Positions 41,777-50,384 of a stretch of 64,000 nt of DNA are shown piece after piece. Source of the stretch: an uncultured Rivibacter sp. (lineage in GTDB: Bacteria > Pseudomonadota > Gammaproteobacteria > Burkholderiales > Burkholderiaceae); assembly GCA_946480925.1 (NCBI GenBank), contig CAMLLU010000003.1, positions 1 to 64,000 on the forward strand, given 5' to 3'. Each line of letters begins with the position of its first letter. Positions within the stretch are counted from its first letter, which is position 1. The position numbers and the translations under genes were made by a program. The notes under the pieces are model-generated. The model was not told the DNA's origin, searched no databases, and saw nothing but the letters and a program-made list of their open reading frames with translations.

Positions 41777-42511
41777 ATGAACAGCTCATCTTCTTCAGGC
41801 AGCGCCACCAGTGCCTTGCCGCATGTGCCCGAAACCGCCTTCGGCATCTGGTTCCTGCAGACACCCACCTGGACCGTGCACGTGCTCGAGCGTGCGCTCA
41901 AGGACCTGGAGCGGCTCATCCCCGAGCGGCGCAGCAGCTACCCGGTGGTCATCGACGTGGGCTGCGGCTGGGGCCGCTCGCTGCCCAAGCTGCACCAGCG
42001 CTTCGCACCGCAGCGCCTCATCGGCGTCGACGTGGACCCGAAGATGCTCGAAGCCTCGCAGCGGGAGGTGCAGGCAGCGGGCATCACCAACGCCGAATTC
42101 GTGCACTGCTCCAGCTCGGCGCTGAAGCTGCCCGATAACAGCGTGGACCTGCTGTTCTGCCACCAGACCTTCCACCACCTCATCGACCAGGAAGACGCCA
42201 TTCGCGAGTTCTTCCGGGTGCTCAAGCCGGGCGGCATCATGCTGTTCGCCGAATCGACCAGGCGCTACATCCACTCGTGGATCATCCGGCTGCTGTTTCG
42301 CCACCCGATGGACGTGCAGAAGACGGCGGACGAATACCTCGCGCTCGTGCGCTCGGCCGGCTTCGAGGTGAAGCCCGAGGCTGTCTCCTACCCCTACCTG
42401 TGGTGGAGCCGCGAAGACCTCGGGATCATGGAGAGCTGGTTCGGCATCAAGCCGCCGGCCGACCGCGAAGAAACGCTCATCAACCTGGTGGCGGTGAAGC
42501 CCGCCGCGTAA
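41777..42511 (+). CDS. Class I SAM-dependent methyltransferase
   Basis: 244 residues. Motif I is VIDVGCGWGRSLPKL, the acidic end of strand 2 is LIGVDVDPKML, and VDLLFCHQTFHHLIDQEDAIREFFRVLKPGGIMLFAE completes the Methyltransf_11 pattern. The substrate is unknown; small molecule or quinone-like substrates are typical of this type. ATG at 41777; the longer open frame overlaps the preceding gene and is not used. No RBS is obvious. Confidence 0.85.
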   Translation: MNSSSSSGSATSALPHVPETAFGIWFLQTPTWTVHVLERALKDLERLIPERRSSYPVVIDVGCGWGRSLPKLHQRFAPQRLIGVDVDPKMLEASQREVQAAGITNAEFVHCSSSALKLPDNSVDLLFCHQTFHHLIDQEDAIREFFRVLKPGGIMLFAESTRRYIHSWIIRLLFRHPMDVQKTADEYLALVRSAGFEVKPEAVSYPYLWWSREDLGIMESWFGIKPPADREETLINLVAVKPAA

Positions 42512-42627
42512 CCCAACGGCCGGCGGAACGTGGCGTAACACGGCCTGCGCGGGCCGGCGCAGAATCGGCAGCACCTCAGCGCACGGCGACGGCTGCCGTG
42601 CGCGGGCTTCCAACGACGAGGCTTCTC

Positions 42628-43545
42628 ATGCGTTACCGATTCATCGCCCTGTGCGCCCTTTCTGTTGCCCTTGGCTGCGCCATGTCGCTGGCCCGCGCGC
42701 AGGTGAACGTGAGCGTCAGCATCGGCGTCAACGTGCCGGCCTATCCGCAGATGGTGGTGGTGCCCGGCTACCCCGTGTACTACGCGCCGCATCTGCGCGC
42801 GAACTTCTTCTTCTACGACGGCATGTACTGGGTGTTCGAAGGCGACGCCTGGTACATGAGCGCCTGGTACAACGGCCCGTGGCAGCTGGTGGCGCCGGTG
42901 TACGTGCCCTACTACGTGCTGCGAGTGCCGGTGCGCTACTACCGTGCGCCGCCGCCTTACTTCCGCCCGTGGGCGGTGAGCGCACCGCCGCGCTGGGGCC
43001 AGCACTGGGGGCCGCAATGGGAGCGGCAGCACCGCGGCTGGGACCGTTGGGAGCGCAATGCCGCGCCGCGGCCGGCTCCACTGCCGACCTACCAGCGGCG
43101 CTATTCGGGCGACCATTACCCACGCCACGAGCAGCAGGCCCAACTGAGGCAGGAGCACTACCGCTACCAGCCGCGCAGCAGCGTGGCGAAGGAGCAATAC
43201 CAGCGCGAGCGGCCCATCACGGCTGCGCCGCAGCAGCAACAGCAACACCGCGAAGGCCGGCAGCAGGAAGCACGCCGCCAGGAGCCGCAACAGATGCGTC
43301 GCCCGGAGCGCCCGCAGGAATGGCACCCGCAGCAGCAACAGCAACCGCAACACCGCGGTGCACCCGTGCAGCAGCGCGAATTCCAGCAGCCCAGGTTCGA
43401 GCAGCAACAGCAGCCGCGTGAACAAAGGGCGCAGCAGCCCGAACAACGCGTCTGGCAAGGCCAGGGGCAAGGGCAAGACAAGGATCGCGGCCGGCAAGAC
43501 GAAGGCGGCAAGCGCGAAGAGCGCGGCCGCGGCCACGACAAGTAG
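42628..43545 (+). CDS. Secreted Trp/Tyr-rich protein with Gln-rich tail
   Basis: 305 residues. A signal peptide (FIALCALSVALGCAMSLARA) precedes an aromatic-rich domain of about 110 residues (FFFYDGMYWVFEGDAWYMSA, followed by NGPWQLVAP), then a low-complexity tail in which Gln, Arg, Pro and Glu dominate (runs of four or more Gln). The aromatic domain resembles periplasmic proteins annotated only as hypothetical in Burkholderiales. The tail is probably disordered. ATG at 42628. A 9-bp hairpin (42579-42603) lies in the upstream gap. Confidence 0.65.
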   Translation: MRYRFIALCALSVALGCAMSLARAQVNVSVSIGVNVPAYPQMVVVPGYPVYYAPHLRANFFFYDGMYWVFEGDAWYMSAWYNGPWQLVAPVYVPYYVLRVPVRYYRAPPPYFRPWAVSAPPRWGQHWGPQWERQHRGWDRWERNAAPRPAPLPTYQRRYSGDHYPRHEQQAQLRQEHYRYQPRSSVAKEQYQRERPITAAPQQQQQHREGRQQEARRQEPQQMRRPERPQEWHPQQQQQPQHRGAPVQQREFQQPRFEQQQQPREQRAQQPEQRVWQGQGQGQDKDRGRQDEGGKREERGRGHDK

Positions 43546-43576
43546 GGCGCAGTGCCAGCGCGTGCATGCCCGGGAT

Positions 43577-43608
43577 CGCGTTGACGACAACTCAGCGTCG
43601 TCAACGCG
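43577..43608. terminator. Candidate bidirectional terminator
   Basis: CGCGTTGACGAC and GTCGTCAACGCG are perfectly complementary (12 bp) around an 8-base loop, between convergent genes and overlapping the stop of the TauE-type gene. No T run is present. Confidence 0.5.
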
Positions 43609-44377
43609 CTCCGGCGAGCGCCAGGTAGCCGCCCAGTGCGCCCAGGCCGGTCAGAAACCAGCGGCGGAAAGCCGTGGGGCTCAGGCCTTCGCGTGCCCAT
43701 TGGCCCAGCGCCATGCCCATCAGCGCGGCGGACAGCGCCAGTGCCGAGGCGGGCAGCATGCCGGCAGTGAGTGCCCGCCCGGCCATCAGCTGCCCGGCCA
43801 GCGCCAGGGTCGATACGGTGAACGACAGGCCCAGCGCCTGCACGAGCTCGTCCTTGCCCAGCCGCAGCGATTGCAAGTAGGGCACCGCCGGCAGCACGAA
43901 CACGCCGGTGGCCGCCGCCAGCACACCGGTCGCGCCGCCCGTGGCGAAGCTGGCCCAGCGCTCCTGGGCCGGTGGCGGTGCGGGCAGCGTGCGGCCCATG
44001 AGGCCCAGCCCCGCGTAGGCCAGCAGGCACAGACCCAGCAGCACGCGTGAGCCTGCCGCGCTGCCCGGCGTGCCCAGCGCCGCGGCCCCCAGCCAGGTGC
44101 CCGCCACCACGCCCAGTTGCAGCGGCCACAGCCGCCGGCACAGCGGCCGCAGCGCCGGGCCGTTGAACAGCTGCCACACGTTGGTGACCAGCGAAGGCAC
44201 GATCAGCAGCGCGGCCGCCTCGGCCGGGGCCAGCCGCAGGCTCAGCAAAGCCATCGCGATGGTGGGCAGCCCCAGGCCCACCATGCCTTTCACGAAGCCG
44301 GCCAGTGCAAACACCAGCGCAATGGCCATCGTCAACAGCAGGTTGGAGAACAGGTCGTCGAGCATGCCGCACAGCAT
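43601..44377 (-). CDS. TauE/SafE family sulfite or small-anion exporter
   Basis: 258 residues, about eight membrane segments. The N-terminal AGFVKGMVGLGLPTIAMALLSL and the internal GATGVLAAATGVFVLPAVPYLQSL are the paired Gly-rich TauE/SafE repeats. Substrates in the family include sulfite, sulfoacetate and other organic anions; not determinable here. Divergent from a LysR-type regulator, with a strong dyad between them, so probably controlled by it. A second ATG four codons in is an alternative start. Confidence 0.88.
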   Translation of the reverse strand: MLCGMLDDLFSNLLLTMAIALVFALAGFVKGMVGLGLPTIAMALLSLRLAPAEAAALLIVPSLVTNVWQLFNGPALRPLCRRLWPLQLGVVAGTWLGAAALGTPGSAAGSRVLLGLCLLAYAGLGLMGRTLPAPPPAQERWASFATGGATGVLAAATGVFVLPAVPYLQSLRLGKDELVQALGLSFTVSTLALAGQLMAGRALTAGMLPASALALSAALMGMALGQWAREGLSPTAFRRWFLTGLGALGGYLALAGAR

Positions 44378-44417
44378 GTGTGCTGCCGCAGCCGGGGTAA
44401 ATCTGCATGATGTTGAG

Positions 44418-44444
44418 CCTGCGTTCGGAAAAACTGAACGCAGG
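44418..44444. promoter_or_regulatory. Dyad operator for the LysR-type regulator
   Basis: CCTGCGTTC and GAACGCAGG form a perfect 9-bp inverted repeat spaced by 9 bases, containing a 15-base TTC-N9-GAA core of the LysR type. It ends 19 bases before the LysR start and 41 bases before the divergent exporter start. Confidence 0.7.
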
Positions 44445-44463
44445 CGGGACCCACGGAGATGCC

Positions 44464-45357
44464 ATGCGATTCGACCTGACCGACCTGCGCCTGTTTCTCG
44501 AGGTGGCCGATGCCGGCAACCTCACGCACGGCGCCGAGCGTGCGCATCTCTCGGTGGCCTCGGCCAGCGCGCGCGTGCGCGGCATGGAGCAGATGCTGGG
44601 CGTGAGCCTGCTGGAGCGCCAGCCTCGCGGCGTGCGGCTCACGCCGGCGGGCCTGGTGTTGGCCGAACATGCGCGCGCCCTGCTGCAGCGGGCGCAGCAG
44701 ATGCGCGGCGAACTGGCCCAGTTCGCACTCGGCATCAAGGCGCAGGTCAAGCTGCTGGCCACCACCGCGGCGCTCACCGAACACGTGCCCAAGCCGCTGG
44801 GCGCCTTCTTGCTGGCGTACCCGCGGGTGGACGTCTACGTCGAAGAACACACCAGCGCCGAGATCGCGATGGCGCTGCTGCGCCAACAGGCCGACGTGGG
44901 CATCTGCTCCTCATCGGCCGAGGTTGCGGGCTTGCAGACGCGGTCTTTCGCGCACGACCGGCTGGTGGCCGTGGCCGCGCCCAACCACGCACTGGCACGG
45001 CGCGCCTCGTGCAGCTTCGCGCAGGTGCTCGACCACGAGCTCGTCGGCCTCACCGCCGGCAGTGCCCTGCATGACCACCTCGTGTGGCAGGCCGAACGCG
45101 CCGGCCGCACGATGCGTCTGCGCGCCCGCCAGCGCGGGTTCGAAGGCGTCTGCGCGCTGGTGGCTCAATCGGTGGGCGTGGCGGTCGTGCCCGAGTCCGC
45201 CGCAAGAAGGGCACGCCGCTCGATGAAGCTGGCCATCGTCTCGCTCACCGACAGCTGGGCTAGGCGTGAGCTGCTGCTGGCCTTTCGCCGCTGGGACGAA
45301 GCGACGCCCGCCGCGCGGGCTCTCATCGATGCCTTCGCGCCGCCTGCTGCGGCCTGA
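44464..45357 (+). CDS. LysR family transcriptional regulator
   Basis: 297 residues. N-terminal winged helix-turn-helix: FDLTDLRLFLEVADAGNLTHGAERAHLSVASASARVRGMEQMLGVSLLERQPRGVRLTPAG is present in order from residue 2 to about 62. The C-terminal effector domain has VDVYVEEHTSAEIAMALLRQQADVGICS. The start at 44464 (GGAG five bases upstream) is chosen because the longer frame would run through the operator dyad. The divergent neighbour is a TauE/SafE exporter, its likely target. Confidence 0.92.
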   Translation: MRFDLTDLRLFLEVADAGNLTHGAERAHLSVASASARVRGMEQMLGVSLLERQPRGVRLTPAGLVLAEHARALLQRAQQMRGELAQFALGIKAQVKLLATTAALTEHVPKPLGAFLLAYPRVDVYVEEHTSAEIAMALLRQQADVGICSSSAEVAGLQTRSFAHDRLVAVAAPNHALARRASCSFAQVLDHELVGLTAGSALHDHLVWQAERAGRTMRLRARQRGFEGVCALVAQSVGVAVVPESAARRARRSMKLAIVSLTDSWARRELLLAFRRWDEATPAARALIDAFAPPAAA

Positions 45358-45442
45358 GCGAGGCCGGCACAATCGGCGGGCACGTACCGTGTGCCCCCGC
45401 GGTGCGGCCCTTGCCACCTTCGGGGCCATGTAGAGGCACACC

Positions 45443-46519
45443 ATGTACAAAAACCTCCGGCGCGCGCTCGCGCCCGCCTTGCTCGCCGCTGCGGCGGGCT
45501 CCTTCGCACAGCAACCGCCTCCACTCAAGGTGGGCTTCGTGTTCGTCAGCCCCATCGGCGAAGCGGGCTGGACCTACCAGCACAACCAGGGCCGGCTCGC
45601 GCTCGAGCAGGCGCTGGGCAGCCGCGTGCAGACCACCGTCGTCGAGTCGGTGGCCGAAGGGCCTGATTCGGAGCGCGTGATGCGCGAGCTCGCCTCGAGC
45701 GGCCACCAGCTCATCTTCGCCACCAGCTTCGGTTACCTGGAGCCCGCGCTGCGCGTGGCGGCCGAGTTTCCAGGCGTGAAGTTCGAGCATGCCGGCGGCT
45801 ACAAGACCTCGCCCAGCCTCAACACCTACAACGCGCGCTACTACGAGGGTCGCTACCTCGCCGGCCTGCTGGCGGGGCATGCGAGCAAGCGCGGCGTGGC
45901 CGGCTACGTGGCGGGCTTTCCGGTGCCGGAGGTCGTGCAGGGCATCAATGCGTTCACGCTCGGCATGCGAGCGGTCAACCCGAAGGCCACCGTGCGGGTG
46001 CTGTGGCTCAACACCTGGTTCGACCCGGGCCGCGAACGCGAGGCGGCGCTCAGCCTCATCGGCCAGGGGGCCGACGTGCTGACCAACCACAGCGCCTCGC
46101 CGGCCGTGGCGCTCACCGCCGAAGAGAAAGGCGTGAAGCTGCTCGCCTACCAGAGCGACATGCACAAGTTCGCACCCAAGGCGCAGCTCGCCTCGGTGAC
46201 GCACCACTGGGGCGGCTACTACACGGCCGTGGCGAACAACGTGCTGGCCGGTACCTGGCAGCCCAAGCCGGTGTGGGGCGGATTGAAAGAAGGGTTCGTG
46301 CAGTTGTCGGCGCTGTCGCCTGCCTTGCCCCAGGCCGCCGTGCAGGCGGTCGACAAACGCCGTGCCGACATCGTGGCCGGGCGCTTCGCGCCGTTCTCGG
46401 GGCGACTGGTCGACCAGCAGGGGCAGGTGAGGCAGTCCACGGGCGCGCTCACCGACCTGCAGATCACGACGATGGACTGGTTCGTCGAAGGCGTGGTGGG
46501 GTCGTTGCCGAAGCGCTAG
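45443..46519 (+). CDS. BMP-family ABC substrate-binding protein
   Basis: 358 residues, periplasmic, with a signal peptide ending near FAQQ. The BMP/PnrA-like (Bmp, PF02608) fold is shown by LKVGFVFVSPIGEAGWTYQHNQGR, RELASSGHQLIFATSFGYLEP, HAGGYKTSPSLNTYNARYYEGRYLAGLLAG and LAYQSDMHKFAPKAQLASVTHHWG. Relatives bind nucleosides or purines. No permease or ATPase of that system is adjacent. GAGG lies before ATG at 45443. A probable terminator is 175 bases downstream. Confidence 0.9.
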   Translation: MYKNLRRALAPALLAAAAGSFAQQPPPLKVGFVFVSPIGEAGWTYQHNQGRLALEQALGSRVQTTVVESVAEGPDSERVMRELASSGHQLIFATSFGYLEPALRVAAEFPGVKFEHAGGYKTSPSLNTYNARYYEGRYLAGLLAGHASKRGVAGYVAGFPVPEVVQGINAFTLGMRAVNPKATVRVLWLNTWFDPGREREAALSLIGQGADVLTNHSASPAVALTAEEKGVKLLAYQSDMHKFAPKAQLASVTHHWGGYYTAVANNVLAGTWQPKPVWGGLKEGFVQLSALSPALPQAAVQAVDKRRADIVAGRFAPFSGRLVDQQGQVRQSTGALTDLQITTMDWFVEGVVGSLPKR

Positions 46520-47010
46520 GTCCGAGTTCGCGACGCTTCTCCTAAAAAGGGTAGGCATCGCGAGAAATAGTTGACGGCCCCATCAAGATTGGACCGAGCG
46601 CCGTTCATAGACTTACGCGCCGCGGAATCGGAGGGAGGGCGAAACCGACCGCACCGCGAGGCCTCGTGCCTTGATCAACCACGCCTGTGCCTTGCCGGCT
46701 TGTGCCTCACGCAAGCCGGCATGCGTTTTTCTGCAACGACAACTTCAACGGCATCGGTGACGTGCTCAGCTCGGAATTCGGCACCAGGCAATGACGCTTC
46801 GTGACAAGCGCCACACCGCGGCCGGTGCTCGGGCATGACGCCGGCACCGCTGTAACGGTGATTCCCTCGATGGCTTGAAGAGCGGCCGGCTGCTGCCGTT
46901 CTTTGCGGGATCCGGCGGCGCACGCGGCCCCACACTGCGCGCGCCACTGCGATGTGTTCGCTGCATCGCACAACAACCCTTGCGGCCTCACGGCCGACGA
47001 CGTTGCCGCC
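46520..47010. other. 491-bp region without a gene
   Basis: No convincing coding sequence; the longest frame (77 codons, 46571-46804) lacks a ribosome binding site and family features. It holds the hairpin at 46694-46730 and should include the cydA-like promoter. A contiguous TTGATCAA palindrome at 46672-46679 does not fit an FNR site. Confidence 0.6.
46694..46730 (+). terminator. Intrinsic terminator
   Basis: GCCGGCTTG and CAAGCCGGC (perfect 9-bp stem, 9-base loop) are followed by ATGCG and TTTTT at 46726-46730. It may end the BMP gene transcript or a short untranslated RNA. Confidence 0.7.
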
Positions 47011-48567
47011 ATGCAAGCCGATGCACCGCTCCTGCTGATCCTCATGCGCCTGGAATTCGCCTTCACCGCGAGCTTCCACTACCTCTTCGTGCCGCTGACC
47101 CTGGGGCTCGCGCTGGCCCTGGCGCTGCTGGAGGCGGCTCATGTGCGCAGCGGCCGCACCGTGTGGCGCGACGCCGCCCGCTTCTGGCGCCGGTTCTTCG
47201 TGCTGGCCTGGCTGGTGGGCATGGCCACCGGCTACCCGCTGCGCTGGCAGCTGCAGGCGCAATGGCAGGGCTATTCCGCCCAGGTGCACCAGGTGCTGCA
47301 GGCCGTGATGGGCCTGGAAGCCTGCATCGCGCCGCTGATGATTTCGCTGGTTGCCCTGCTGACCCTGGGTGGGCACAAGCTCGGTCCCCGCGTGCGGCTC
47401 GCGTTGAGCGTGCTGCTCGTGCTCACCATGGCCACGCAGGCCGTGGGCATCCTCACGCTCAATGCGTGGATGCAGCACCCGGTGGGCGTGCGCTTCACTG
47501 CCGACGGCGCGCAACTGCGTTCGCTCGCTGCCGTGTTCGCCAACCCGTATGCCCACACCAAGATCGCGCACACGCTGAGCGCGGCCGTCGTGACCGGCGC
47601 CTTCTTCATGCTGGCCGCCGCGGGCTTCTACCTGCTCAAGCGCCGCCACCTCGAAGTGGCACGCGCGTCGCTGCGGGTGGCGCTGCCGATGGGCCTGGCA
47701 GGCCTGCTGGCCACGCTGTGGAGCGGCCATGAAAGCGCGCTCGACGTGGCCCGCGACCAGCCGATGAAGTTCGCGGCAATGGAAGCGCACTGGCATGCCG
47801 GGGAGAAGTCCGCCGCACTGGTGCTGTGGGGCCGGCCGGACATGCGCAGCCAGCGCAATGAACAACCGCTGGAGCTGCCGCAGGTCATGGGCTGGCTCGC
47901 GGGCGGCGAAGGCAAGGCGCCCGCGGGCATCCACGAACTGATGGACCAAGCACGGGCCCGGCTGCGTGCAGCCGTGCTGCCTGGCGCCTCGGCAGACCTG
48001 GCGGGCTGGCGCAGCCTGTATGAGCAGACGGCGCGGCGCCATGCAGGGCAATGGCCGCGGCTTTCGGCGCAGCAGCGCATCGAGCTGGCCGCGCAGGCCA
48101 GCGTGCCGCACGTGCCCAGCCTGTTCGTGGCGTTCCGCGTGATGGTGGGCACAGGCCTGCTGCTGCTGGCGCTGCTGTGCCTGGCTTGGTGGCGCCGAAA
48201 CAGGCTCGAGGGCGGGCTGGCCGGCCGGCGCACGCTGGGCCTGCTGGTGTGCTGCCTGCCGCTGCCCTGGGTGGCCACGTTGGCCGGCTGGGCGGTGGCT
48301 GAGATGGGGCGCCAACCCTGGGTCGTCTACGGTCAGTTGCCCACCGCCGCGGCGGCGGTGCTGCCCACTCTGGCCGACGGAGTGGGCGAGATGGTCACGA
48401 TCTTTGCGGCCTACGGATTGCTCGGTGCCTGCTTCGTGGTGGGCTGCATGTGGCTGCTGGCACAAGGGCCGCAGCTTGCCTCGGTGTGGGGCTTCGTGCT
48501 GCGGCGCCGCTGGCGCCGTGGCCCGGCCATCGAAGTTTCGCGGTGGGCCACGACGGTGCTGCAGTGA
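47011..48567 (+). CDS. cydA: Cytochrome bd-type quinol oxidase subunit I without a subunit II neighbour
   Basis: 518 residues, about nine membrane segments. CydA features seen are SFHYLFVPLTLGLALA (His of the high-spin haem), KIAHTLSA (His of b558), FRVMVG (Met of b558), QPMKFAAMEAHW (quinone-loop Lys and Glu) and VAEMGRQPWVVYG. The Glu in GLEACIAPLM aligns with E. coli Glu99, but the next conserved acidic position (Glu107) is Ile. The Q-loop is short, as in cyanide-insensitive oxidases. No cydB follows; the next element is a foldback repeat and then a gene on the other strand. ATG at 47011 is used; no strong ribosome binding site. Confidence 0.82.
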   Translation: MQADAPLLLILMRLEFAFTASFHYLFVPLTLGLALALALLEAAHVRSGRTVWRDAARFWRRFFVLAWLVGMATGYPLRWQLQAQWQGYSAQVHQVLQAVMGLEACIAPLMISLVALLTLGGHKLGPRVRLALSVLLVLTMATQAVGILTLNAWMQHPVGVRFTADGAQLRSLAAVFANPYAHTKIAHTLSAAVVTGAFFMLAAAGFYLLKRRHLEVARASLRVALPMGLAGLLATLWSGHESALDVARDQPMKFAAMEAHWHAGEKSAALVLWGRPDMRSQRNEQPLELPQVMGWLAGGEGKAPAGIHELMDQARARLRAAVLPGASADLAGWRSLYEQTARRHAGQWPRLSAQQRIELAAQASVPHVPSLFVAFRVMVGTGLLLLALLCLAWWRRNRLEGGLAGRRTLGLLVCCLPLPWVATLAGWAVAEMGRQPWVVYGQLPTAAAAVLPTLADGVGEMVTIFAAYGLLGACFVVGCMWLLAQGPQLASVWGFVLRRRWRRGPAIEVSRWATTVLQ

Positions 48568-48571
48568 GCTG

Positions 48572-48732
48572 AGAAGGTGTGAACGAATCCGCCATGCCCG
48601 CTCAGGTCACCAAAACCCGCCCACTCGTCGTTGCAAATGCTCGCCGTAGCCCGAGCTACGGCTGTGCTTTGCGCCTAGATTGGCCGGGTTTTGACGCCCT
48701 GCTCGGTCACGCCGAATTCATTCACACCTTCT
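48572..48732. mobile_element. 161-bp foldback (MITE-like) element
   Basis: The two ends AGAAGGTGTGAACGAATCCG and its near-complement at 48732 are terminal inverted repeats, and complementarity continues inward through CAAAACCCG and GCAAA to a central GCCGTAGC/GCTACGGC hairpin. Each arm is about 80 bases. No transposase. It lies between the convergent cydA-like and ABC permease genes, 4 bases after the cydA stop. Confidence 0.8.
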
Positions 48733-48748
48733 GAAGGGCGCGCGGAGC

Positions 48749-49402
48749 TCAGTGCGGAAAGGCGAGCCGCTTTTCCAGCAACCGTTGCACCTGCTCGAAA
48801 CTCAGGCTCAGCACCCAGTAGACGCTGGCCGCCGCGATGTACAGCGGAAACGGCTGGAAGGTGGTGGAGATCAGCTCCTTGGTCGCCAGCATCAGCTCGG
48901 TGACGGCGATCACCGAAACGAGCGAGGTGTCCTTGATCAGGCTGATGAGGCTGTTGCTCAGGCTGGGCACGGCCACGCGCAGTGCCTGCGGCGCCACCAC
49001 GTAGCGCAGCGTCTGGACGTGCGTGAGGCCGAGGCTGGTGCCGGCTGCCCATTGGCCCTGGCCCACGCCGGACACCGCTCCGCGCAGGCTTTCCGACAGG
49101 TAGGCCGCCACGTTGAGCGTGAGCGCGAGGATGCCCGCGGTGAGCGGCGAGAACTCGATGCCGATGCTGGGCAGCCCGTAGTAGACGATGAACACCTGCA
49201 CCAGCAGCGGCGTGCCGCGGAAGGCGCTCACGTAGATGCGTGCCACTTGCGCCAGCAGCGGTACGTCGAGCACGCGCACCAGCGCGATCAGCATGCCGAG
49301 CGTGAGGCCCAGCACCATGGAGGCCACCGCGAACAGCAGCGTGTAGCCGGTGCCCTTGAGCATCACCGGCCAGGCAAGCTCCAACAGCGAGGCGAGATCC
49401 AT
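48749..49402 (-). CDS. Amino-acid ABC transporter permease
   Basis: 217 residues, His/Glu/Gln/Arg/opine (HEQRO) class permease. About five membrane segments, FRGTPLLVQVFIVYYGLPSIG, and the EAA loop LGLTHVQTLRYVVAPQALRVAVPSLSNSLISLIKDTSL that contacts the ATPase. GGAGGAA precedes the ATG. The binding-protein gene is upstream; no ATPase gene follows, so the ATPase must be supplied from elsewhere. Confidence 0.94.
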   Translation of the reverse strand: MDLASLLELAWPVMLKGTGYTLLFAVASMVLGLTLGMLIALVRVLDVPLLAQVARIYVSAFRGTPLLVQVFIVYYGLPSIGIEFSPLTAGILALTLNVAAYLSESLRGAVSGVGQGQWAAGTSLGLTHVQTLRYVVAPQALRVAVPSLSNSLISLIKDTSLVSVIAVTELMLATKELISTTFQPFPLYIAAASVYWVLSLSFEQVQRLLEKRLAFPH

Positions 49403-49472
49403 CGATTCCTCCAGAAACGGCGCCGCCCCTGGGATCGCCAGGGGCGGCGGCCTTGTCTTGGGTGCGCCGAGC

Positions 49473-50270
49473 TTACTGCGCCACCGGCGGTTTGCTCACG
49501 TCACGCCCGAACCACTTGGTCGAGATCTTCAGGAAGGTGCCGTCTGCCTTGATGTCGGTCAGCGCCTTGTTGATGGCCTGCGCGAACTTCGGGCTGCCCT
49601 TGCGGAATGGGATGGCATTGCTTTCCAGCTTGCCGATGGGCGCGCCCGCCTTCACCGGCAGCCTGGTCTTTTGCGCGAGGTAGGGGATGAGCAGGCTGTC
49701 GTTCAAGGCCACGTCGATGCGGCCGGTGGCAAGGTCCTGCAGGTATTCCGGCGCGCCGGGGTAGACCTTCACCTCGGCACCGGTGAACGCGCGTGCCTGG
49801 TCGGCATAGTTGCTGCCCTGGCCCACGCCGATCTTCAGGCCCTTCAGGTCGGCGGGGCTGGCGATCTTGCGCGTGTCGTTCGCGCGCACGATGAGCTGCG
49901 GGCTCGACACGACGTAGGGGTCGCTGAAGTCGAAGGTTTCGCGGCGCTTGTCTGTGGCGGCCACCTGGTTGACGATCACGTCGTACTTGCCGGCCGAAAG
50001 GCCCGCGAGGATGCCGCTCCACTCGGTGGTGGTGAACTCCGGCTTCACGCCCAGCTTGGCCGCAATGGCCTCGGCGATCTCCACATCGAAGCCGGTGAGC
50101 TTGCCCTGTTCGTCGCGGTAGTTGAAAGGCGGGTAGGTGCCTTCGAGGCCGATGCGCAGCGTGCCGCGCTGTTTCACGTCGTCGAGCAGGTCGGCCGCGT
50201 GCGCGGCGCCTGCCACCAGTGCGAGGCCGAATGCGGCCGTGCGTAGCAGCAGGGAGAGTGCGTTCTTCAT
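49473..50270 (-). CDS. Amino-acid ABC transporter substrate-binding protein
   Basis: 265 residues, periplasmic. Signal peptide LLLRTAAFGLALVAGAAHAA, then the SBP_bac_3 fold with GTLRIGLEGTYPPFNYRDEQGKLTGFDVEIAEAIA, VNQVAATDKRRETFDFSDPYV and LNDSLLIPYLAQK. These features are near those of cystine-binding FliY/TcyA proteins. ATG at 50270. The permease gene lies 70 bases downstream on the same strand. Confidence 0.93.
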   Translation of the reverse strand: MKNALSLLLRTAAFGLALVAGAAHAADLLDDVKQRGTLRIGLEGTYPPFNYRDEQGKLTGFDVEIAEAIAAKLGVKPEFTTTEWSGILAGLSAGKYDVIVNQVAATDKRRETFDFSDPYVVSSPQLIVRANDTRKIASPADLKGLKIGVGQGSNYADQARAFTGAEVKVYPGAPEYLQDLATGRIDVALNDSLLIPYLAQKTRLPVKAGAPIGKLESNAIPFRKGSPKFAQAINKALTDIKADGTFLKISTKWFGRDVSKPPVAQ

Positions 50271-50384
50271 GGGGCGGCAATCAGGAGGGGGGTGAAGCGG
50301 CGCATGTTGCCACCACCGCCTATTGCCGAAACGAGCATGGATATGCGTTGCCCGAGGTAGGGCCTGCAACAGGAAGAAAGCTTG

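Noticed and set aside
46672..46679. FNR-like box upstream of the cydA-like gene
   Set aside because: TTGATCAA is contiguous; an FNR site needs a 4-base spacer between the half-sites.
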